In this document: in pieces, positions 8,849 to 18,649 of the stretch
How positions within the stretch are numbered: the stretch's first letter is position 1
Layout of the letters: each line of letters begins with the position of its first letter
NCBI GenBank assembly: GCA_032881465.1
Contig: CP126168.1
Location: forward strand, 2,666,001 to 2,730,000
Length of the DNA stretch: 64,000 bases
Origin: Parvibaculaceae bacterium PLY_AMNH_Bact1
GTDB lineage: Bacteria > Pseudomonadota > Alphaproteobacteria > Parvibaculales > Parvibaculaceae
Reading direction: 5' to 3'
Notes under the pieces: model-generated
The model's input: the letters and a program-made list of their open reading frames with translations, nothing else
Database searches by the model: none
Told to the model about the DNA's origin: nothing
Translations under genes and position numbers: made by a program

Positions 8849-10183
8849 TTAGTTGAGTCTGGGCGACCAGGCCGGGTCAGAGGCAAAGGCAGGCGTGTAA
8901 ACCGGCCGCTCATTGTAGCCGGTGAGGTCGACAGACCAGAGGCTCGGACCGCCATTCTCTCCCCGTGTTTCCCGGAAGAACATGAGCACCCGTCCATTAG
9001 GCGACCAGGTCGGACCTTCATTGTGGTACCCCTCGGTCAGGACACGCTCACCTGTGCCATCCGGTCTCATTATGCCGATCACAAAGCGCCCCTTGATCAT
9101 CTTGGTAAACGCAATGAGATCCCCACGTGGGCTCCAGACCGGGGTCGCATAGCGCCCTGTCCCAAAACTGATCCTCTGAGCTCCTGAGCCGTCCGCATTC
9201 ATAACGTAAATCTGCTGCGAGCCGCCCCGGTCACTTTCAAACGTAATGTAGCGCCCATCGGGAGAATAGGACGGCGCCGTATCAATAGCCGCTGTATTTG
9301 TCACCCGCCGGGTCTCTCGGGACCGCAGATCCATCTCGTAAATGTCTGCATTGCCGCCACGCTGAAGGCTCATGATGATCTTCTGACCATCTGGCGAGAA
9401 GCGCGGCGCGAAGGTCATACCGGGAAAATCGCCGACGACTTCCTGCTGCCCGGTCTCAATGTCGAGCAAATAGACCCGGGGACGATTGCCGTAATAGGAG
9501 AGATAGGTGATTTCTTGGTTCGATGGGCTGAACCGGGGAGTAAGCACCAGATCGGCACCATTGGTCAGCATGCGCGGATTGTGCCCGTCCTGATCCATGA
9601 TCGCCAAGCGCTTCACCCGCTGGCCCTTCGGCCCACTTTCCGACACATGGACGATCCGGGTATCGAAATACCCCTTCTCACCCGTCAGACGCTCGTAAAT
9701 GGCATCGGCAATGATATGAGCGACCCGGCGCCAGTTCTCCGGCGTTGTATAAAACTGAAGTCCGGTGATCTGCTGCTCGGCATAAATATCCCAAAGTCGG
9801 AATTCGACTTTCAAGCGTCCGTCAGGCTCAACAACCGTCTGTCCTGTGACAAGTGCCTGCGCGCTGATCACCCGCCAATCGCCAAAACGCGGCTGCACAT
9901 TCACATCCTGAATGCGCTCAATATAGGAGGCAGACGGCAGAGGCCGGAAGAGGCCTGAACGTTCCAGATCAGCACCGATAACCTTCGCCACATCCACACC
10001 GATCTGGCGTTCCTGGGAGCCAGGCCCCAGAAAATCGACAACAGCGATCGGGAGTGGATCGATATTGCCTTGGGTAATGTCAATCTGAAGGGCTGCATGC
10101 GCCTGCGGACCGCTGAATGCCAGCCCCATCACGGCCACGCAAAGTGCGAGCCCCTTACCTATTCCCCCAAAGCGCAAATCCAT
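8849..10183 (-). CDS. tolB: Tol-Pal system periplasmic propeller TolB
   Basis: TolB is the periplasmic beta-propeller that shuttles between Pal and the TolA/TolQR motor. From the ATG at 10183 the precursor is 444 residues with a signal peptide ending QAHA before ALQIDITQG. The N-terminal domain (about 30-160) is followed by repeated propeller blades with [57 protein letters not shown] and [13 protein letters not shown]. The frame is open to 10273, but the extra 30 residues precede the signal peptide, and AGGGAG lies at correct spacing only before 10183. It is followed by pal after a long gap and preceded by tolA after 95 bases. Confidence 0.95.
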   Translation of the reverse strand: MDLRFGGIGKGLALCVAVMGLAFSGPQAHAALQIDITQGNIDPLPIAVVDFLGPGSQERQIGVDVAKVIGADLERSGLFRPLPSASYIERIQDVNVQPRFGDWRVISAQALVTGQTVVEPDGRLKVEFRLWDIYAEQQITGLQFYTTPENWRRVAHIIADAIYERLTGEKGYFDTRIVHVSESGPKGQRVKRLAIMDQDGHNPRMLTNGADLVLTPRFSPSNQEITYLSYYGNRPRVYLLDIETGQQEVVGDFPGMTFAPRFSPDGQKIIMSLQRGGNADIYEMDLRSRETRRVTNTAAIDTAPSYSPDGRYITFESDRGGSQQIYVMNADGSGAQRISFGTGRYATPVWSPRGDLIAFTKMIKGRFVIGIMRPDGTGERVLTEGYHNEGPTWSPNGRVLMFFRETRGENGGPSLWSVDLTGYNERPVYTPAFASDPAWSPRLN

Positions 10184-10278
10184 AAGTTGGAAACTCCCTC
10201 GAAACCCTGTCATTTCCCGAACCATATCCCGTATTTCCTCACTATCACCTTTCAGGTGACCGCAATGTGGCAAGAACG

Positions 10279-11112
10279 TTAACCACCCAACATTTCTCTA
10301 GGGTCGAAATTGAGATCAATCTCGCGCCAGGAGACATATTTGTCTGCAGGCATCCGGAACGGCGCACACCGTCGAATGGCCCGCATGGCGCTGTCGGCCG
10401 CCGCTCTGAAATAGCTATCGCCAGACAACAATCTGGAGTTATTGATCAATTGCGGTGGCTGAGAGAGCGATCCGTCTGGCCGTAAGAACACTTTGATGCG
10501 CACCACGAGGCTCTCGGCGTTGGCGGCTCCTGCAGGCACACTCCAGCACCGGCGCATCTGAACCTTAAAGGCATCAATTTCGGACATGGTGAGCTGAGCT
10601 GCGGGTCCCGCCTGCCGGGCAGGTTGCGGCTCACTGCGGCGTACGGGCTGAGGCTCTTCCTCCGGAAGTTTATCCAAAAGGGCCGCGATCTGTGTTGGAT
10701 CAAAGGCAGGTTTCGGCTCTTCCCGAGGCGGCGTCGGTTTTGCCTGTGGTTTGGGTTCGGGCTCGGGCTCTGGTTCTGGCTCAGGCTCCGGAGCAGGTTC
10801 TGGTTCTGGCGCCGGAGCAGGCTCCGGCTCGGGAACGGGCGCAGGTTCCGGTTCGGGTTCTGGTGCAGGTACGGGTTCCGGCTCAGGAAGCGGTTCAGGC
10901 TCGGGCTCTGCAATTTCTTCTGCAGGCGGTTCCGGTGTTGGCTCAGGACGAGGTATGTCGCGCAGGTTCGTGAATTCATCGATCGTCACGAGCTCAACTG
11001 GCAACGCCCGACTGGGTGCCACCTGAAGCGGGGCCGCATCCGGCAGCGCAATAAACATGGCGGCCAAAAGCCCTCCATGGAGCGCTGTCGAAAAAAGGAT
11101 CCCTGCACGCAT
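10279..11112 (-). CDS. tolA: cell envelope integrity protein TolA with Glu-Pro linker
   Basis: TolA is the inner-membrane link that carries TolQR proton-motive energy to Pal/TolB. The 277 residues show an N-terminal membrane helix (about 4-22), a low-complexity segment at about 53-135 made almost entirely of Glu-Pro and Ala-Pro dipeptides, then a C-terminal TonB/TolA domain starting near [16 protein letters not shown] with a second Cys in IRRCAPF. The usual TolA middle domain is an Ala/Lys-rich helix; here it is replaced by a rigid acidic EP-type rod like the TonB linker. The DNA of this tract is a microsatellite-like GAGCCT/GAACCG repeat. The gene sits five bases after tolR, clearly in the tolQRA operon. 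Confidence 0.93.
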   Translation of the reverse strand: MRAGILFSTALHGGLLAAMFIALPDAAPLQVAPSRALPVELVTIDEFTNLRDIPRPEPTPEPPAEEIAEPEPEPLPEPEPVPAPEPEPEPAPVPEPEPAPAPEPEPAPEPEPEPEPEPEPKPQAKPTPPREEPKPAFDPTQIAALLDKLPEEEPQPVRRSEPQPARQAGPAAQLTMSEIDAFKVQMRRCWSVPAGAANAESLVVRIKVFLRPDGSLSQPPQLINNSRLLSGDSYFRAAADSAMRAIRRCAPFRMPADKYVSWREIDLNFDPREMLGG

Positions 11113-11117
11113 AAAGC

Positions 11118-11579
11118 CTACCGCTCAGACGAAGATTGAGGAGGAGCCTCGGTAACCAGGCCGACCCGGGAAAACCCGGCAGCCGAAATCCGGCCCATGA
11201 CTTTCATCACCTCGCCGTATTCGACTTCTGTATCCGCGCGGACATAGATGCGTTCTTCATAGCCGTTCTCGCCAATCGCAAGCAGGCGAGCGACGAGCTC
11301 TTCTGGCTCAACAATCGTCTCCTGCAGATAGACCGTGCCATCTCCCTGTACAGTAATTGTGAGCGGTTCGTCATCGCCCTGAAGGGGTTCTGAGCGGGTC
11401 TGTGGCAGATCAACAGGTACGCCGACAGTGAGCAAAGGGGCTGCCACCATGAACACAATGAGCAGCACCAGCATCACATCGACGAGCGGCGTCACATTAA
11501 TTTCGCTCATCGGTGCCATGCGGGATCCACGTCGTCCCCGACGCCCCGAGCCCCCGCCATTCCCAAGAGAAGCACCCAT
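11118..11579 (-). CDS. tolR: biopolymer transport protein TolR (ExbD family)
   Basis: TolR is the ExbD-type subunit that forms the proton path with TolQ. The 153 residues have a Gly/Arg-rich cytoplasmic start, then [20 protein letters not shown] with the proton-binding Asp at residue 34 in the single membrane helix (about 31-50), then a periplasmic ExbD domain ending with [10 protein letters not shown]. It starts two bases after tolQ and is followed by tolA after five, so the three are translated from one message. Confidence 0.96.
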   Translation of the reverse strand: MGASLGNGGGSGRRGRRGSRMAPMSEINVTPLVDVMLVLLIVFMVAAPLLTVGVPVDLPQTRSEPLQGDDEPLTITVQGDGTVYLQETIVEPEELVARLLAIGENGYEERIYVRADTEVEYGEVMKVMGRISAAGFSRVGLVTEAPPQSSSER

Positions 11580-11581
11580 CT

Positions 11582-12421
11582 CTATCTCCTATCGTCGACT
11601 TGGCGGGAGACGATCGCGGAGAACTCATCGGCAAAGCCTTCCAGCCGCGATCCAAAGCGGCCAATCTCGCTGGAGAACTTGTTATAGGCAATCACGGCCG
11701 GAATAGCCGCGAGCAGTCCAAGCGCTGTTGCAAAAAGTGCTTCGGCGATACCCGGCGCCACAACTGCCAGGTTCGTGTCCCGGCTGATGGCGATGGACTG
11801 GAAGGAATTCATAATGCCCCAGACGGTGCCGAAAAGGCCGACAAAGGGGGCAATGGAACCAACGGTGGCGAGGAACAGAAGGTTGGTCTCAAGCGACACC
11901 ATCTCTTTGTTAAGCGTCACAGACATCACCCGGTCCACCCGCTCTTTCACACCCGCAAAATGATTGGGGCCAGCTTCAGAGGAGCGCTTCCATTCCCGCA
12001 TGGCTGCTGCAAAGAGCGACGACATCGGATGGTTCGGGCGGCTCCCGAGATCCTGATAAAGATCGTCCAGCGACCGGCCAGACCAGAAAGTCGTTTCAAA
12101 GCTATCGGCCTTGCGACGCACACTGCTAAGCCGCCACCATTTGTCGAACATGATGGCCCAGCTCCAGATCGACGCCCCGATAAGACCGATCATCACCGAT
12201 TTCACGACCCAGTCTGCCCGTGCAAACAGGGACCAAAGCGTAAAGTCGGTCGCATCGGTCACCAGCGTGGCGTCCTGAATGATCTCGCCAACCGGCGCAG
12301 GCGTGATGCCATTCTCAGCACGAAGCGATGACACAACATCCCCGATACCCCCTCCGGGCAAAGAGAGGTCTATCGCCGACAGGGTTTGCACAGCGACTTC
12401 GACGACTTGTATGGGATCCAT
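11582..12421 (-). CDS. tolQ: proton channel subunit TolQ
   Basis: TolQ is the MotA/ExbB-type subunit of the Tol motor. The 279 residues show a longer, periplasm-facing N-terminus (about 1-60) than E. coli TolQ, then three membrane helices: about 69-92 (VKSVMIGLIGASIWSWAI), about 185-210 (FLATVGSIAPFVGLFGTVWG) and about 222-245 (NLAVVAPGIAEALFATALG). The paired Gly/Ala-rich last two helices with GLFGTVWGI are diagnostic. GGAGAG lies nine bases before the ATG. It is the first gene of the tol operon. A REP-like hairpin sits in its leader at 12449-12491, and a divergent DUF218 gene starts 370 bases upstream. Confidence 0.95.
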   Translation of the reverse strand: MDPIQVVEVAVQTLSAIDLSLPGGGIGDVVSSLRAENGITPAPVGEIIQDATLVTDATDFTLWSLFARADWVVKSVMIGLIGASIWSWAIMFDKWWRLSSVRRKADSFETTFWSGRSLDDLYQDLGSRPNHPMSSLFAAAMREWKRSSEAGPNHFAGVKERVDRVMSVTLNKEMVSLETNLLFLATVGSIAPFVGLFGTVWGIMNSFQSIAISRDTNLAVVAPGIAEALFATALGLLAAIPAVIAYNKFSSEIGRFGSRLEGFADEFSAIVSRQVDDRR

Positions 12422-12791
12422 GGAAACTGCTCTCCGTCAGGTGCCTGAGCATTTTCAGGACAAGTTGAAGCACTCATCCGCCCGAAAATGCGAGAAAACT
12501 AAGCATTTGGGCCTCACCAAAGATCGAGGCTCGCAAAGCATGAGTGGGCGCCTGCTCCACGAAGAGAAGCGAATACCCCCAGAATAGGGCAAAATTAGAC
12601 GAGAGAATGTGTCAAAACTGGGGCACAGACGGTTTTTTGCCCTAAACGTCAAAGGCTTAACGTGGATGTGATGCTGCCGCCACACGGAGCGAGCACCAAA
12701 CCCAACAAGCCCTATTCCGACCAAATAGAGTTTGTAATTTCTGCTTCAGCCAATAGCGAACATCTTTTTCTGAACGGAGACCTTACACCTT
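12422..12791. other. divergent promoter region of tolQ and DUF218 gene
   Basis: A 370-base gap between divergent starts, so it must hold the tol operon promoter and that of the plus-strand gene. Apart from the REP-like element next to tolQ, no hairpin or small gene was recognised. The part from about 12590 to 12780 is A/T-richer. Confidence 0.45.
12449..12491. repeat. REP-like double hairpin, copy C
   Basis: Arms GCATTTTC and GAAAATGC (8 bp, perfect) span 43 bases, exactly the length of copy A at 1356. The inner stem is reduced to GGA / TCC, so this copy is degenerate. It begins 28 bases upstream of the tolQ ATG and would form in the 5' leader of the tol operon message. Confidence 0.65.
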
Positions 12792-13397
12792 ATGGAGGAA
12801 ACCACGCCCATCCCTGATCTAGACGCAGCACTCGTAGAGAGGATCAACAAAGAGCACCTCATCGAGACACCCTTAAAACCAGCAGATCTCCTGTTTATCT
12901 TTGGAACACGCCATGGCGTCGCAGAGTTCATTGAGGAGGCCGCACGGCTATGGCGCGGTGGCTTCTACAGACACGCCATAGTGTCTGGCGGCATCACACC
13001 GGGCGGCTTAGACCCCGAGGGCATCGTCATGAAACAGCTCATGGTTGAGGCAGGCATCCCTGACGAAATCATTCTGACGGAGACGCGAGCCTCCAACACT
13101 GGCGAAAATGTCAGCCTGTCTTTGCCCATCATTGAGCGGGAAATCGGCCTTGCAAACATTCAATCCGTTATCGCAATAGGAAAGTTGTGCACCTCCAGGC
13201 GCTATCTCATGACGCTTGAGCGCCACTGGCCAGACGTGGAAAAAATGTTGGCGCCCATCAACTGGTTCGGCGTGCCCAGAGCAGACTGGCACCTTCATCC
13301 ACTTGCCAAACAGAGGGTCTTATCAGAAGTCGCAAAAATCGAGCCCTATCTTGAAAAGGGCTTCATCGCCGAGTGGCTAGGAACGAGATTGTCCTAG
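12792..13397 (+). CDS. DUF218/YdcF-family protein
   Basis: A 201-residue protein of the DUF218 family (ElyC/SanA/YdcF), whose members act in envelope or polysaccharide physiology, mostly without a proven reaction. Family features are ADLLFIFGTRHGVAEF near 31-46 (family consensus is nearer VLG), RHAIVSGG near 64-71, TRASNTGENVSLS near 98-110 matching the E-x-R/A-xNT-x-EN motif, and VIAIGKLCTSRRYLMTL near 129-145. There is no membrane helix or signal, so it is a cytoplasmic YdcF-like form. It lies in reverse orientation between tolQ and ybgC, genes that normally adjoin. Its TAG stop overlaps the ybgC TAG in one palindromic CTAG at 13394-13397. Function is unknown. Confidence 0.85.
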   Translation: MEETTPIPDLDAALVERINKEHLIETPLKPADLLFIFGTRHGVAEFIEEAARLWRGGFYRHAIVSGGITPGGLDPEGIVMKQLMVEAGIPDEIILTETRASNTGENVSLSLPIIEREIGLANIQSVIAIGKLCTSRRYLMTLERHWPDVEKMLAPINWFGVPRADWHLHPLAKQRVLSEVAKIEPYLEKGFIAEWLGTRLS

Positions 13398-13861
13398 TCA
13401 GCTTTTGATGCTGCCGCCACATGTGGCCCAAGCGCCGCAAGCATGTCAGACGTCAGGCGACGCGGGCGACCGTCAGTATCAATACAGGCAGCCTTCACCA
13501 CCGCTCGCCAGATGGGTTCGCCGTCACGCGTGATCACCTGCTCAATTTCCAGGCGTGCGCCCCGGGCAGTGATGTAGCGGCTTTCTACTTCCAGCAGATC
13601 ATCAATCCGGGCGGGTGCCAGAAACTCAATCTCCATTTTCTGGATGGCAAAGGCCAAGGGCGGTTCAAGCTCCAGGAGCTCGGAGTGATGTATGCCTACA
13701 AGACGCAGAAAATCACTCCGACTGCGCTCGGCAAACTTCAAATAGTTTGCGTGATACACGATGCCGCTAAAGTCTGTGTCTTCGTAATAGACCCGGATCG
13801 GCAGATGATGCACACCGTCCACAATCTTGCCTGATACATCCGGCCAACCAGTCGCACTCAC
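13394..13861 (-). CDS. ybgC: acyl-CoA thioesterase YbgC (Tol-Pal associated)
   Basis: YbgC is a cytoplasmic hotdog-fold acyl-CoA thioesterase encoded with tol-pal and linked to phospholipid metabolism. The 155 residues carry the family signature [19 protein letters not shown] at about 24-42, with the catalytic Asp in DTDFSG and His in YHANY, then ERSRSDFLR. The start is GTG (complement of 13859-13861) and its GTGA overlaps the ruvB stop by four bases, so translation is coupled to ruvB. The C-terminal tail is Ala-rich. The gene is cut off from tolQ by an inverted DUF218 gene. Confidence 0.95.
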   Translation of the reverse strand: MSATGWPDVSGKIVDGVHHLPIRVYYEDTDFSGIVYHANYLKFAERSRSDFLRLVGIHHSELLELEPPLAFAIQKMEIEFLAPARIDDLLEVESRYITARGARLEIEQVITRDGEPIWRAVVKAACIDTDGRPRRLTSDMLAALGPHVAAASKAD

Positions 13862-14913
13862 TTGCCATCTCCATCAAACAAGCCGCCCAGGCCGCCCTGG
13901 CCGCCTTGCCCCGGCACGCCGGACGGCGTTGGAAGCCCTAAATGCTGAAACGCAGAAGCACTGAGCACCCGGCCACGGGGCGTGCGTTGAACCAGCCCAT
14001 TCTGAATAAGATAGGGCTCAACAATTTCTTCGATCGCATCGCGGGGTTCAGACAAAGCGGCAGCGATTGTCTCAATGCCCACAGGCCCACCAGAAAACTT
14101 GTGCGCAATGGTCGTGAGATAGCGATGGTCAAGACCATCGAGACCCAGCCGGTCCACCTCAAGACGGGTCAATGCTTTGTCGGCCAGCTCCGCATCAATT
14201 TGCGCCGCTTCGGCCACCGCCGCAAAATCTCGCACACGCCTCAGCAAACGTCCCGCGATGCGCGGTGTGCCGCGCGCGCGCCGTGCGATTTCAAGCGCCC
14301 CATCATTGGTGATTTTCATGCCCATGACACCAGCGCCACGGCGCACGATGAGCTCCAGCTCATCGACTTCATAAAAGTTGAGACGCACCGGAATCCCAAA
14401 ACGATCCCGGAGCGGTGTTGTGAGAAGCCCGGTCCGCGTTGTCGCCCCGACAAGCGTAAAGGGCGCCAGCTCAATCTTAACTGACCGCGCTGCAGGTCCT
14501 TCGCCAATAATGAGATCAAGCTCGAAATCCTCCATCGCCGGATAGAGAATTTCCTCAACAGCAGGGTTCAAGCGATGGATCTCATCGATGAAAAGCACAT
14601 CGCGCTCATCCAAGTTGGTAAGAAGTGCAGCGAGGTCTCCCGCTTTCGCGATGACAGGCCCGGACGTCGACCGGAAATTGACCCCAAGCTCCCGCGCAAC
14701 AATCTGCGCAAGGGTTGTTTTTCCAAGCCCGGGTGGGCCTGCGAAGAGAACATGGTCCAGCGCTTCTTTGCGCTTCGCGGCCGCCTCAATAAAAACCGAC
14801 AGGTTTTCGCGCGCCTGCCGCTGGCCAGTAAACTCCGACAGCCGTTGTGGTCGAAGCTGAGCTTCTCCCAAATCTTGCTCGCTCGGCGTCCCCTCGACAA
14901 GGCGTTCACTCAT
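13858..14913 (-). CDS. ruvB: Holliday junction branch-migration ATPase RuvB
   Basis: RuvB is the hexameric AAA+ motor that drives Holliday junction migration with RuvA. The 351 residues include the N-terminal [11 protein letters not shown], Walker [10 protein letters not shown] near 59-67, Walker [10 protein letters not shown] near 106-114, sensor [10 protein letters not shown] and arginine finger region PLRDRFG, then the winged-helix domain with [16 protein letters not shown] and the [16 protein letters not shown] motif. A short Gly-rich tail follows. It overlaps ruvA by ATGA at 14910-14913 and ybgC at 13858-13861. Confidence 0.98.
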   Translation of the reverse strand: MSERLVEGTPSEQDLGEAQLRPQRLSEFTGQRQARENLSVFIEAAAKRKEALDHVLFAGPPGLGKTTLAQIVARELGVNFRSTSGPVIAKAGDLAALLTNLDERDVLFIDEIHRLNPAVEEILYPAMEDFELDLIIGEGPAARSVKIELAPFTLVGATTRTGLLTTPLRDRFGIPVRLNFYEVDELELIVRRGAGVMGMKITNDGALEIARRARGTPRIAGRLLRRVRDFAAVAEAAQIDAELADKALTRLEVDRLGLDGLDHRYLTTIAHKFSGGPVGIETIAAALSEPRDAIEEIVEPYLIQNGLVQRTPRGRVLSASAFQHLGLPTPSGVPGQGGQGGLGGLFDGDGK

Positions 14914-15524
14914 CGCGCGAGCTCCTTCAAGCCGACACGGATAAGCGCTTCGGCGCTCGCTCCATCGTCAAGTTGCTTTTTCGCTGCTGAAACTGCCGTA
15001 GCCGCCTGCGCATGGGCATATCCAAGATTGACGAGTGCAGATACCGCGTCCCGCACAGCACTCCCCGCACCGGAAACCGCTTCGCCGTCTGAGTTTGCCA
15101 GAACAGGGGCAAGTTTGTCGGGCACGGGGGCTTTGTCTTTCAACTCGCTGACAATGCGACCGGCAAGCTTTGGCCCCACGCCGGGTGCCTGGGTCACGGC
15201 CTTTTTATCCTCAAGCGCAATGGCATCTGCCAGGCCACTTGGCCCGATGGTGCCCAGCATCGCCATCGCATGGCGCGCACCCACGCCCTGGACGGACTGC
15301 AAAAGTCGGAACCAATCCCGCTCATCGCCCGTCGCAAATCCAAAAAGACGCAGCTGGTCTTCGCGTACATAGGTGTCAATCAGGAGGGAGAGTGGTTCGC
15401 CTTTAGCAGGCACCTGACGAAGCGTGAAGCCGGAACAGGAAACGAGGTAGCCGACACCTCCCACATCCAGGATCAACCAATCCTCGCCCACCTCATCCAC
15501 AATACCTGTGAGCTTGCCAATCAT
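14910..15524 (-). CDS. ruvA: Holliday junction DNA-binding protein RuvA
   Basis: RuvA binds the four-way junction and loads RuvB. From the ATG at 15524 it is 204 residues, the usual length, starting [20 protein letters not shown]. The two helix-hairpin-helix motifs are [17 protein letters not shown] (about 70-86) and [19 protein letters not shown] (about 106-124), and the C-terminal RuvB-interacting domain begins near [16 protein letters not shown]. The frame is open further upstream to 15638, but that extension lies inside ruvC in another frame and lacks family similarity. Start and ruvC stop overlap as ATGA, so synthesis is coupled. Confidence 0.97.
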   Translation of the reverse strand: MIGKLTGIVDEVGEDWLILDVGGVGYLVSCSGFTLRQVPAKGEPLSLLIDTYVREDQLRLFGFATGDERDWFRLLQSVQGVGARHAMAMLGTIGPSGLADAIALEDKKAVTQAPGVGPKLAGRIVSELKDKAPVPDKLAPVLANSDGEAVSGAGSAVRDAVSALVNLGYAHAQAATAVSAAKKQLDDGASAEALIRVGLKELAR

Positions 15525-16045
15525 GCGCGTGTCACCCGCGCTTCTGCCGTCTCGACATAGGCGACTGCGGAGCGGTAATGCGCATGACAGATGGCAACAG
15601 CCAAGGCGTCCGCTGCATGTTCGCTTGATGTTTTGCACCGGGCCAGCAATGTCTCCACCATCATTTTGATCTGCTGCTTATCTGCATGCCCCGAACCGGT
15701 CACCGTCTTTTTGATTTTGTTCGGCGCATATTCCGCAACTTCAAGGCCGGTGCGCGCGGGCACGAGCAGCGCAACTGCCCGCGCTTGACCAAGCTTCAAC
15801 GCTGCCGCCGCATCCTTTGACACAAAAGCGGTCTCCACAGCAGCAGAGGCCGGTGCATGATCCGCAATAACCGAAATCAAACCTTCTTCCAGCTGAACCA
15901 GACGTTCTGCAAGCGAGAGTTTGCTGCTCGATGTCACCGTCCCGTTAGCCACATGTGACAAGCGGTTGCCCGTCACATCAATCACACCCCATCCCATGGC
16001 GCGCAATCCGGGATCCAATCCCAGCAATCTGACAGTTTCGCTCAT
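15521..16045 (-). CDS. ruvC: crossover junction endodeoxyribonuclease RuvC
   Basis: RuvC cuts Holliday junctions symmetrically as a dimer. The 174 residues have the RNase H-like fold with its acidic active site: Asp 11 in [14 protein letters not shown], Glu in [10 protein letters not shown] near 70, and the C-terminal [11 protein letters not shown] motif near 142-152. Length and motif spacing are normal. It is the first gene of the coupled ruvC-ruvA-ruvB-ybgC unit, 44 bases downstream of yebC, the common alphaproteobacterial order. Confidence 0.97.
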   Translation of the reverse strand: MSETVRLLGLDPGLRAMGWGVIDVTGNRLSHVANGTVTSSSKLSLAERLVQLEEGLISVIADHAPASAAVETAFVSKDAAAALKLGQARAVALLVPARTGLEVAEYAPNKIKKTVTGSGHADKQQIKMMVETLLARCKTSSEHAADALAVAICHAHYRSAVAYVETAEARVTRA

Positions 16046-16053
16046 TGTCTCGC

Positions 16054-16094
16054 CTGATCAAAGCGCAATTCCAGCGCTTCCATTTCCGATCAGG
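16054..16094. repeat. inverted repeat spanning the yebC stop
   Basis: CCTGATC and GATCAGG (7 bp, perfect) flank an inner AGCGC / GCGCT stem, giving a two-stem element between yebC and ruvC. Its left arm includes the yebC stop codon. It has no T run, so it looks like a repeat or processing site and not a terminator. Confidence 0.5.
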
Positions 16095-16836
16095 CAGAGA
16101 GTTGCTCCATCACCGAATCGGACATTTCGAAGTTCGCATAAACCTGCTGCACATCATCGCTATCGTCCAGCAAATCCAACAAGCGTAGGAGGGTCTCGCC
16201 CTGATCGGCTTCTACAGGGATCGTGTTGGTCGGCTTCCAGATGATCGTGGCGCTATTTGCCGCCCCGAAGGCAGTCTCAAGCGCGCCTGCAACCTCATGA
16301 AGGCTTTCGGCGTTGCAGATAAGCGTGTGGCCTTCGTCGTCCGACGTGCAATCATCAGCCCCTGCCTCAATGGCCGCCTCAAACATGGCGTCTGCATCGG
16401 CTGCATCAGCTGCATATTCGATGGAGCCAACCCGCTCAAAGCTGAACGAAACCGAGCCAGTCTCCCCAAGGTTTCCACCATTCTTGGCAAAAATTGTCCG
16501 CACTTCGCTGGCAGTACGATTGCGATTGTCCGTGAGCGCCTCGACAATTACGCCAACGCCAGCTGGCCCGAAGCCTTCATAGCGAACCTCTTCATAATTC
16601 TCGCCGCCTTGCTCTGTACTCTTCTTGATCGCCCGCTCGATATTGTCTTTGGGCATGGACTGCGCGCGGGCAGCATTGATGGCGGCTCGCAGCCGGGGGT
16701 TATGCTCCGGATCTGGCATCCCCATCTTGGCCGCAACCGTGACCTCTTTCGCCAGCTTGGAGAAGAGCTTGGCGCGCTTCTTATCCTGCGCCCCTTTGCG
16801 ATGCATGATGTTCTTGAATTTGGAATGTCCCGCCAT
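16090..16836 (-). CDS. yebC: YebC/PmpR-family transcription or translation factor
   Basis: YebC-family proteins are cytoplasmic; some act as DNA-binding regulators and recent work links others to translation through proline stretches. The 248 residues begin with the family hallmark [20 protein letters not shown] and include [58 protein letters not shown] and a C-terminal [14 protein letters not shown]. It lies directly upstream of ruvC on the same strand, its classical position. No promoter was assigned. Confidence 0.96.
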   Translation of the reverse strand: MAGHSKFKNIMHRKGAQDKKRAKLFSKLAKEVTVAAKMGMPDPEHNPRLRAAINAARAQSMPKDNIERAIKKSTEQGGENYEEVRYEGFGPAGVGVIVEALTDNRNRTASEVRTIFAKNGGNLGETGSVSFSFERVGSIEYAADAADADAMFEAAIEAGADDCTSDDEGHTLICNAESLHEVAGALETAFGAANSATIIWKPTNTIPVEADQGETLLRLLDLLDDSDDVQQVYANFEMSDSVMEQLSA

Positions 16837-17219
16837 GGCGTTCGCTCTTTCAACGTGAAGGTAAGGGTGGCGCTATCGTCTGAAACGCCGATTTGCGCCC
16901 TTTATAGGCAGCGTGCGCCTCAAAATCCATAGGCGGGCCTCCGCCCTCACCAAACAGCTTTCCCGCCAATCCCTTTTCGTCACCCCTACCTCAGCACCGG
17001 CACCGTAAAAAACATCGGTTCTTAGGTAAAACGTTCATTATCTGTTAACCTATCTATAGTTGTATAGACAAATCGATACAACTTCTTGGTGTATCGAGCC
17101 ATTCAACGCCTAGAAGCAAACAGCGTCAAGGCAACTGGATAAATCGAGACCACCAGAGGGGTGCCCTGACGTCAAAGCGACACCGTCAGGGACTTTAGAG
17201 ATCAAGAGGGGAACAGCCA
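16837..17219. other. divergent intergenic region, yebC / chemoreceptor
   Basis: 383 bases between the divergent yebC and chemoreceptor starts. The part from 17000 on is A/T-rich and holds two overlapping inverted repeats (17059-17096). The chemoreceptor ribosome site AGAGGGGA lies at about 17206-17213. No other gene is visible. Confidence 0.45.
17059..17096. promoter_or_regulatory. overlapping inverted repeats upstream of chemoreceptor
   Basis: GTTGTAT (17059-17065) pairs perfectly with ATACAAC (17076-17082) across ten bases, and CGATAC (17074-17079) pairs with GTATCG (17091-17096) across eleven. The two share ATAC, so as RNA they exclude each other, and as DNA they look like a compound operator. 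They lie 124-161 bases before the chemoreceptor ATG. Confidence 0.5.
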
Positions 17220-18485
17220 ATGTTCAAGAGAAAAAGTGCAGCCGCTGAAACTGCTGATGTAATCAGCATTGCTTCAGCCCAGGATGCGGGAAGCGTCGAT
17301 GGCGAGACCCTCCTGACCATGCTCGATAATATGCCGATCAATGTCATGATGGCAGACCCGGTCGACCTGAAGATCAATTACATCAACAAGACAAGCGTCG
17401 AAACGCTCAAAACAGTCCGCGACCTTCTTCCTCACGAAGTTGACCCTGAAAACATGATGGGTGTCTGCATTGATGTCTTCCACAAACAACCTGCGCACCA
17501 GCGCGGCGTGCTGGCAGACCCAAAAAACCTGCCCCACAACGCTAAAATCAAGCTGGGCCCGGAAACACTGGATCTCAATGTTTCTGCGGTGCACGACAAT
17601 GCCGGCACTTATGTCGGGGCCATGGTCACCTGGAGCGTGGTTACACAGCTTCAAAATGCGATCACTGACTTTGAAAGCAACGTGAAGGCGATTGTGTCTG
17701 ACGTAGGAGACAAGTCCAACGCCATGAAAAATATGGCGGAGACTCTCGCCGAAAACGCCGAACAAAGCACCAAACAAGCGAGCACCGTTGCCGCGGCGGC
17801 TGAAGAAACGACCGCAAATGTGCAGACGGTTGCAAGCGCGGCTGAAGAAATGTCCAACTCAATCAGCGAAATCACCCGCCAGGTTGCCGACAGCTCAAGC
17901 ATTGCCCAAGAGGCTGTTGCCGAAGCAGAACGCACCAACGCAACCGTCCAGGGACTGGTTGCAGCTTCAGAAAAGATTGGCGAAGTCGTCAACCTCATCC
18001 AGGACATTGCAAGCCAAACCAACCTACTAGCGCTCAATGCCACAATTGAAGCCGCTCGAGCTGGAGAAGCCGGCAAAGGGTTTGCGGTTGTGGCCGCAGA
18101 GGTGAAAGAGCTTTCCAGTCAAACAGCTAAGGCGACCGAAGAAATCGCCACACAAATTGGCACCATTCAACAGGAGACGGAGGGCGCCGTTGAAGCGATC
18201 GAGTCAATCGGCACGACGATCCAGAAGATCAATGAGATCGCCTCATCAATTGCCGCCTCTGTAGAAGAGCAAAGCGCCGCGACTACAGAGATCAGCCGCA
18301 ATGTCCAGGAAGCCGCAACAGGCACGCAGGATGTGTCCTCCAACATTGGAACCGTGACACAAGCGGCAGCCGACACCGGAGAGGCCGCAGGTCAGGTACT
18401 GCAGAGCTCCTCAGAACTAAACAGCCAGGCAGATGTGCTTGGAGAAGAAGTCGAGAAATTCCTAGTTGAAGTGAAAAAACTCTAA
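17220..18485 (+). CDS. soluble PAS-containing methyl-accepting chemotaxis protein
   Basis: A 421-residue chemoreceptor without membrane helices or signal peptide, so it senses an internal cue. A PAS-like domain at about 28-140 ([25 protein letters not shown] and [12 protein letters not shown]) is joined by a helical segment to an MCP signalling hairpin. The conserved tip is [21 protein letters not shown] followed by [20 protein letters not shown] at about 262-300, which contacts CheA and CheW. Long heptad helices with methylation-type Gln/Glu pairs flank it. There is no CheR-binding pentapeptide at the C-terminus. No che genes are nearby, so it is an orphan receptor. A strong terminator follows. 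The PAS ligand cannot be deduced. Confidence 0.93.
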   Translation: MFKRKSAAAETADVISIASAQDAGSVDGETLLTMLDNMPINVMMADPVDLKINYINKTSVETLKTVRDLLPHEVDPENMMGVCIDVFHKQPAHQRGVLADPKNLPHNAKIKLGPETLDLNVSAVHDNAGTYVGAMVTWSVVTQLQNAITDFESNVKAIVSDVGDKSNAMKNMAETLAENAEQSTKQASTVAAAAEETTANVQTVASAAEEMSNSISEITRQVADSSSIAQEAVAEAERTNATVQGLVAASEKIGEVVNLIQDIASQTNLLALNATIEAARAGEAGKGFAVVAAEVKELSSQTAKATEEIATQIGTIQQETEGAVEAIESIGTTIQKINEIASSIAASVEEQSAATTEISRNVQEAATGTQDVSSNIGTVTQAAADTGEAAGQVLQSSSELNSQADVLGEEVEKFLVEVKKL

Positions 18486-18584
18486 CCACCCTTTCGACAG
18501 CACCCTGAGATAGCTCTGATCCTGACCCGCCACCCGTATGGGGTCAGAGCTTGAGTACCGTCTGATCCCCGACGGTGCACGACG

Positions 18585-18628
18585 CCCCGCCTCACCGCAC
18601 CACCCTGCGTTGAGGCGGGGATTTTTTT
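18585..18628 (+). terminator. rho-independent terminator after chemoreceptor
   Basis: CCCCGCCTCA and TGAGGCGGGG form a perfect 10-bp stem with a 16-base loop, followed by TTTTTTT at 18622-18628. A second hairpin, ACCGTC / GACGGT, lies just before it at 18557-18576. Confidence 0.9.
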
Positions 18629-18649
18629 GAAATCCAGCCAGTGGCAAAC

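Noticed and set aside
10751-11026. Plus-strand frame coding a Gly-Ser repeat opposite tolA
   Set aside because: It is only the complement of the Glu-Pro codon repeat of TolA.
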